Under the pieces are notes generated by a model. It did no database searches, was not told the DNA's origin, and was given only the letters and a program-made list of their open reading frames with translations. A program made the position numbers and the translations under genes. DNA of 64,000 nucleotides from Scytonematopsis contorta HA4267-MV1 (GTDB lineage Bacteria; Cyanobacteriota; Cyanobacteriia; Cyanobacteriales; Nostocaceae): contig JAHHIC010000054.1 of the NCBI GenBank assembly GCA_019359035.1, positions 1 through 64,000 on the forward strand. The letters are read 5' to 3'. Below are positions 61,920 through 64,000 of the stretch, piece after piece (the stretch's first letter is position 1; each line of letters starts with the position of its first letter).

Positions 61920-62576
61920 ATGAAAAACTACTTAAACTTGAATACGCTAAAAATTTTAAAAGGTAAATTATTACCCCTGGTAGTTCTTCTGATGTGTTTT
62001 ACAACAGGGGATTTATTACCGTTTCGTTCTTTACAAGCAAGTGCTTCTGAGCCATCAAAAGGGGAGCAACCAGCGAAGCTAGAATCACCCAATCCCAACA
62101 CGACAACTCCAGAAACAAAACCCCCCGCAACTACAGATTCAACTAATACTCCAGATGAACCAACCAGAGCAACAGAACCAACAGCAGACGAGATTCATCT
62201 TGTTGTTCGGTTGAAAGCTAGAAGGGTTTTTGTGTATCAAGGGGATAAAGTATTGAAGAGTTTTCCTGTGGCTATAGGTAAAGCAGGATGGGAAACCCCG
62301 AAAGGAAGTTTTAAAGTATTTTCAATGGAAGTAGACCCAATTTTTAAGAGCTTTAAAACTGGTGAATATATTTATCCTGGACCAACTAATCCACTTGGAC
62401 CCCGATGGATTGGTATCTGGACTGATGGCAAAACTCAACTTGGTTTCCACGGAACAAATCAGCCTAAGTTAATTGGTAGAGCTGTTTCTCATGGCTGTAT
62501 TCGCATGAAGAATGAAGACGTGATGAAACTTTATGAAAAAGTGAAAATTGGAACTCTTGTAAAAGTCGAACCTTAA
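61920..62576 (+). CDS. L,D-transpeptidase (YkuD domain)
   Basis: The 218-residue product starts at MKNYLNLNTLKILKG (61920), the first codon followed by a signal/anchor (LLPLVVLLMCFTTGDLLPF). An upstream frame from 61800 runs through a GC-rich repeat and was rejected. A Thr/Pro-rich linker (about 45-80) precedes the YkuD domain, whose catalytic motif is intact (GFHGTNQPKLIGRAVSHGCIRMKN, Cys nucleophile in SHGCIRM). Such enzymes make 3-3 peptidoglycan cross-links or anchor proteins in the periplasm. The Cys and conserved His/Gly suggest it is active. Confidence 0.92.
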   Translation: MKNYLNLNTLKILKGKLLPLVVLLMCFTTGDLLPFRSLQASASEPSKGEQPAKLESPNPNTTTPETKPPATTDSTNTPDEPTRATEPTADEIHLVVRLKARRVFVYQGDKVLKSFPVAIGKAGWETPKGSFKVFSMEVDPIFKSFKTGEYIYPGPTNPLGPRWIGIWTDGKTQLGFHGTNQPKLIGRAVSHGCIRMKNEDVMKLYEKVKIGTLVKVEP

Positions 62577-62624
62577 TATAACTCAGAGACAAATTCAGGA
62601 TAACCGCAACAGCACACAACCCTC

Positions 62625-62650
62625 TAGAGACGCGATTAATCGCGTCTCTA
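62625..62650. repeat. GTAGAGACGCG-type palindrome at the end of the ABC exporter gene
   Basis: TAGAGACGCGATTAATCGCGTCTCTA is a perfect 26-bp palindrome between two converging genes; it probably functions as a bidirectional hairpin terminator. It overlaps the last codon of the exporter. Confidence 0.8.
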
Positions 62651-64000
62651 CATTTTTTGGTGCTGGTTTCTGTCGTATTCTACTTTTCCATAATCGAGTT
62701 TAATCACCCGGTCTGCGAGATGGAAATAATGGTCGTCATGGCTAATGACTAAAACTGTTTTACCTTTATTTCTCAGTTTAAGTAGTAGCTGAGTGTAAAA
62801 AACTTCTTTAAATACTGGGTCTTGGTCTGCGGCCCATTCATCAAATAGATAAATCGGTCGGTCTTCTAAGTAAGCTGTGAGCAAAGCTAGTCTTTTTCTT
62901 TGTCCTTGGGAAAGTGAAGTTGTAGAGAGTCTACCGTTTTCGATTTTAACTTTATGTTCCAGTTGCAGTTGTTGGAGATATTCTTCTGCTTGATTATCTA
63001 GGTCACTATTTTCTAAGCCTAAAAGTTCATCAAACAAATAAAAATCAGAAAAAACCACAGAAAAATGCTGACGATACCATTCGCGATTTTGCTCTGTAAT
63101 CATCTGCTCATCTAATTTTATATCTCCTGACTTCGGGATATAAAGTCCTGTAATCAGTTTAGCAAGGGTTGATTTACCACTACCATTACCTCCAACTATA
63201 AATACTAATTCTTTTGGATAAAGTATTAAATCTACTGGTCCGAGAATAAAGTCGCTATCTTCTCTATCGGTTCGATAAGTATGGGTGACATTTTTAAATT
63301 GTAATTTTTCCCAATCAAATTTAACTGGAGGTGGTGCAGTAAATTTTTCTGCTTTTTCTGACAAAGATAAACCTAATGATTCTATTTTGGCTAAAGAAAT
63401 TCCTGCTTTACTCAATAAGGGGAGTTTACTGACGATATTGTCCATCGGCAACATTAAGTATGTAAATGTTAAAATGTAGCCAGAAAGTGTTTGGGAATTA
63501 ATACTAATAATATTCGGAAGTGCAAAAAGCACAAAACCAATTGCAAAAAAGAATATCAACCTTCCCCAGCTAGTAGTAATAGCAAAAAAAGTTAAACCGC
63601 GAGTATTATGACTTTTAAATCTAGTTGCTGTTGATTCTAGTTGTCTTTTGAGAAAATCTTCTCGTCTTTGGTAATGGAGTTTTAGCTCTTTAGTTCCTTC
63701 GGTAATTGTTCTAAAATGTTTAAATAGTGTATCTTCATCTTCTCTTGCTAAAGATAAAAAATGTTTTCCTTGTTGTAATAGCGATATACAACTTCCCAAT
63801 GCGACTACTGTTATTCCTATAACTATCAACAATACTAACCAAGAGAGCCAGGTAATATAAATTAAGCAACCTAACACCATTGCTATGTCAATGCATAAAA
63901 AAGGAATAGCGTAAACTGCATCCGCAACTGTTTTTATGTCTTCTGTCAGAGTTGCCAACAATCGAGGATTTCCTAATTGTTCTAAACGGCTTAATTCTGA
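62648..64000 (-). CDS. cyclic-peptide-type ABC exporter (membrane plus ATPase), 5' end outside the window
   Basis: The frame runs off the right edge, where the last 13 codons still read SELSRLEQLGNPR in frame. Visible parts are membrane helices (AIPFLCIDIAMVLGCLIYIT, LVLLIVIGITVVAL, FAIGFVLFALPNII), then an ATPase domain with Walker A GGNGSGKSTLAKL, signature LSQGQRKRLALL and Walker B PIYLFDEWAADQD. The family (SyrD/PvdE-like cyclic peptide exporters) usually has 530-570 residues, so about 90-110 are missing. It may export a secondary metabolite or peptide made by genes beyond the window. Confidence 0.9.
   Translation of the reverse strand, partial: SELSRLEQLGNPRLLATLTEDIKTVADAVYAIPFLCIDIAMVLGCLIYITWLSWLVLLIVIGITVVALGSCISLLQQGKHFLSLAREDEDTLFKHFRTITEGTKELKLHYQRREDFLKRQLESTATRFKSHNTRGLTFFAITTSWGRLIFFFAIGFVLFALPNIISINSQTLSGYILTFTYLMLPMDNIVSKLPLLSKAGISLAKIESLGLSLSEKAEKFTAPPPVKFDWEKLQFKNVTHTYRTDREDSDFILGPVDLILYPKELVFIVGGNGSGKSTLAKLITGLYIPKSGDIKLDEQMITEQNREWYRQHFSVVFSDFYLFDELLGLENSDLDNQAEEYLQQLQLEHKVKIENGRLSTTSLSQGQRKRLALLTAYLEDRPIYLFDEWAADQDPVFKEVFYTQLLLKLRNKGKTVLVISHDDHYFHLADRVIKLDYGKVEYDRNQHQKM

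Overview
The window is chromosomal DNA of a cyanobacterium, most likely a filamentous, heterocyst-type (Nostocales-like) strain. The evidence is psbA (photosystem II D1), acsF (chlorophyll cyclase), a ClpR/ClpP pair, a threonine synthase with an N-terminal zinc ribbon, DUF928, DUF2996 and PEP-CTERM-like proteins, many multidomain signalling proteins, and intergenic space packed with short tandem repeats and palindromes. The DNA is AT-rich. I see no rRNA, no intact transposase and no CRISPR array. The genus cannot be fixed from the sequence.

Layout. 1-10 kb: two tandem two-partner-secretion exoproteins, an overlapping pair of hybrid sensor kinases and a DUF928 protein. 10-16 kb: a lone PotC-type permease, recR (apparently with an ATT start codon) and a dCACHE-HAMP-GGDEF-EAL protein. 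16-17.2 kb: a MazE/MazF antitoxin-toxin hybrid whose last codons are interrupted by a 202-bp MITE. 17.3-24.4 kb: psbA, a HIT protein, ComM/YifB, YihY, purB and DUF4126. 25-30 kb: an AAA-like/degenerate-GGDEF protein behind a perfect CRP-type site, tRNA-Ser(CGA), a collagen-like secreted protein and a beta-barrel candidate. 30-43 kb: acsF, TM2, DUF2996, hemW, PIN/TRAM, VOC, vWA, clpR-clpP, a J-domain protein and a Ser/Thr kinase fused to a periplasmic-binding-protein domain. 43-50 kb: small hypotheticals, a MoaD-like protein, thrC followed by a CysO-like sulfur carrier, a candidate structured RNA of about 200 nt, and a DUF433/DUF5615 pair. 50-54 kb is a decayed accessory patch: truncated RTX and membrane genes, Uma2, and two genes each broken by one in-frame stop. 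54-64 kb: UspA, pgk, a diguanylate cyclase, a HugZ-type flavoprotein, peroxiredoxin-glutaredoxin, a Pro/Ala-rich secreted protein, an L,D-transpeptidase and the 3' part of a cyclic-peptide-type ABC exporter.

The most interesting signals are: (1) an intergenic locus with a near-consensus promoter, a closed multi-helix fold and a strong terminator, which looks like an undescribed non-coding RNA (48667-48902); (2) the MITE in mazF, where removing the element in silico restores a canonical MazF C-terminus; (3) the kinase/ligand-binding fusion; (4) the thrC plus sulfur-carrier arrangement; (5) a palindromic operator filling the -35/-10 spacer of the peroxiredoxin promoter; and (6) a CRP box in front of a protein carrying a c-di-GMP-type domain. 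Functions are inferred from recognisable families only; no database search was run.
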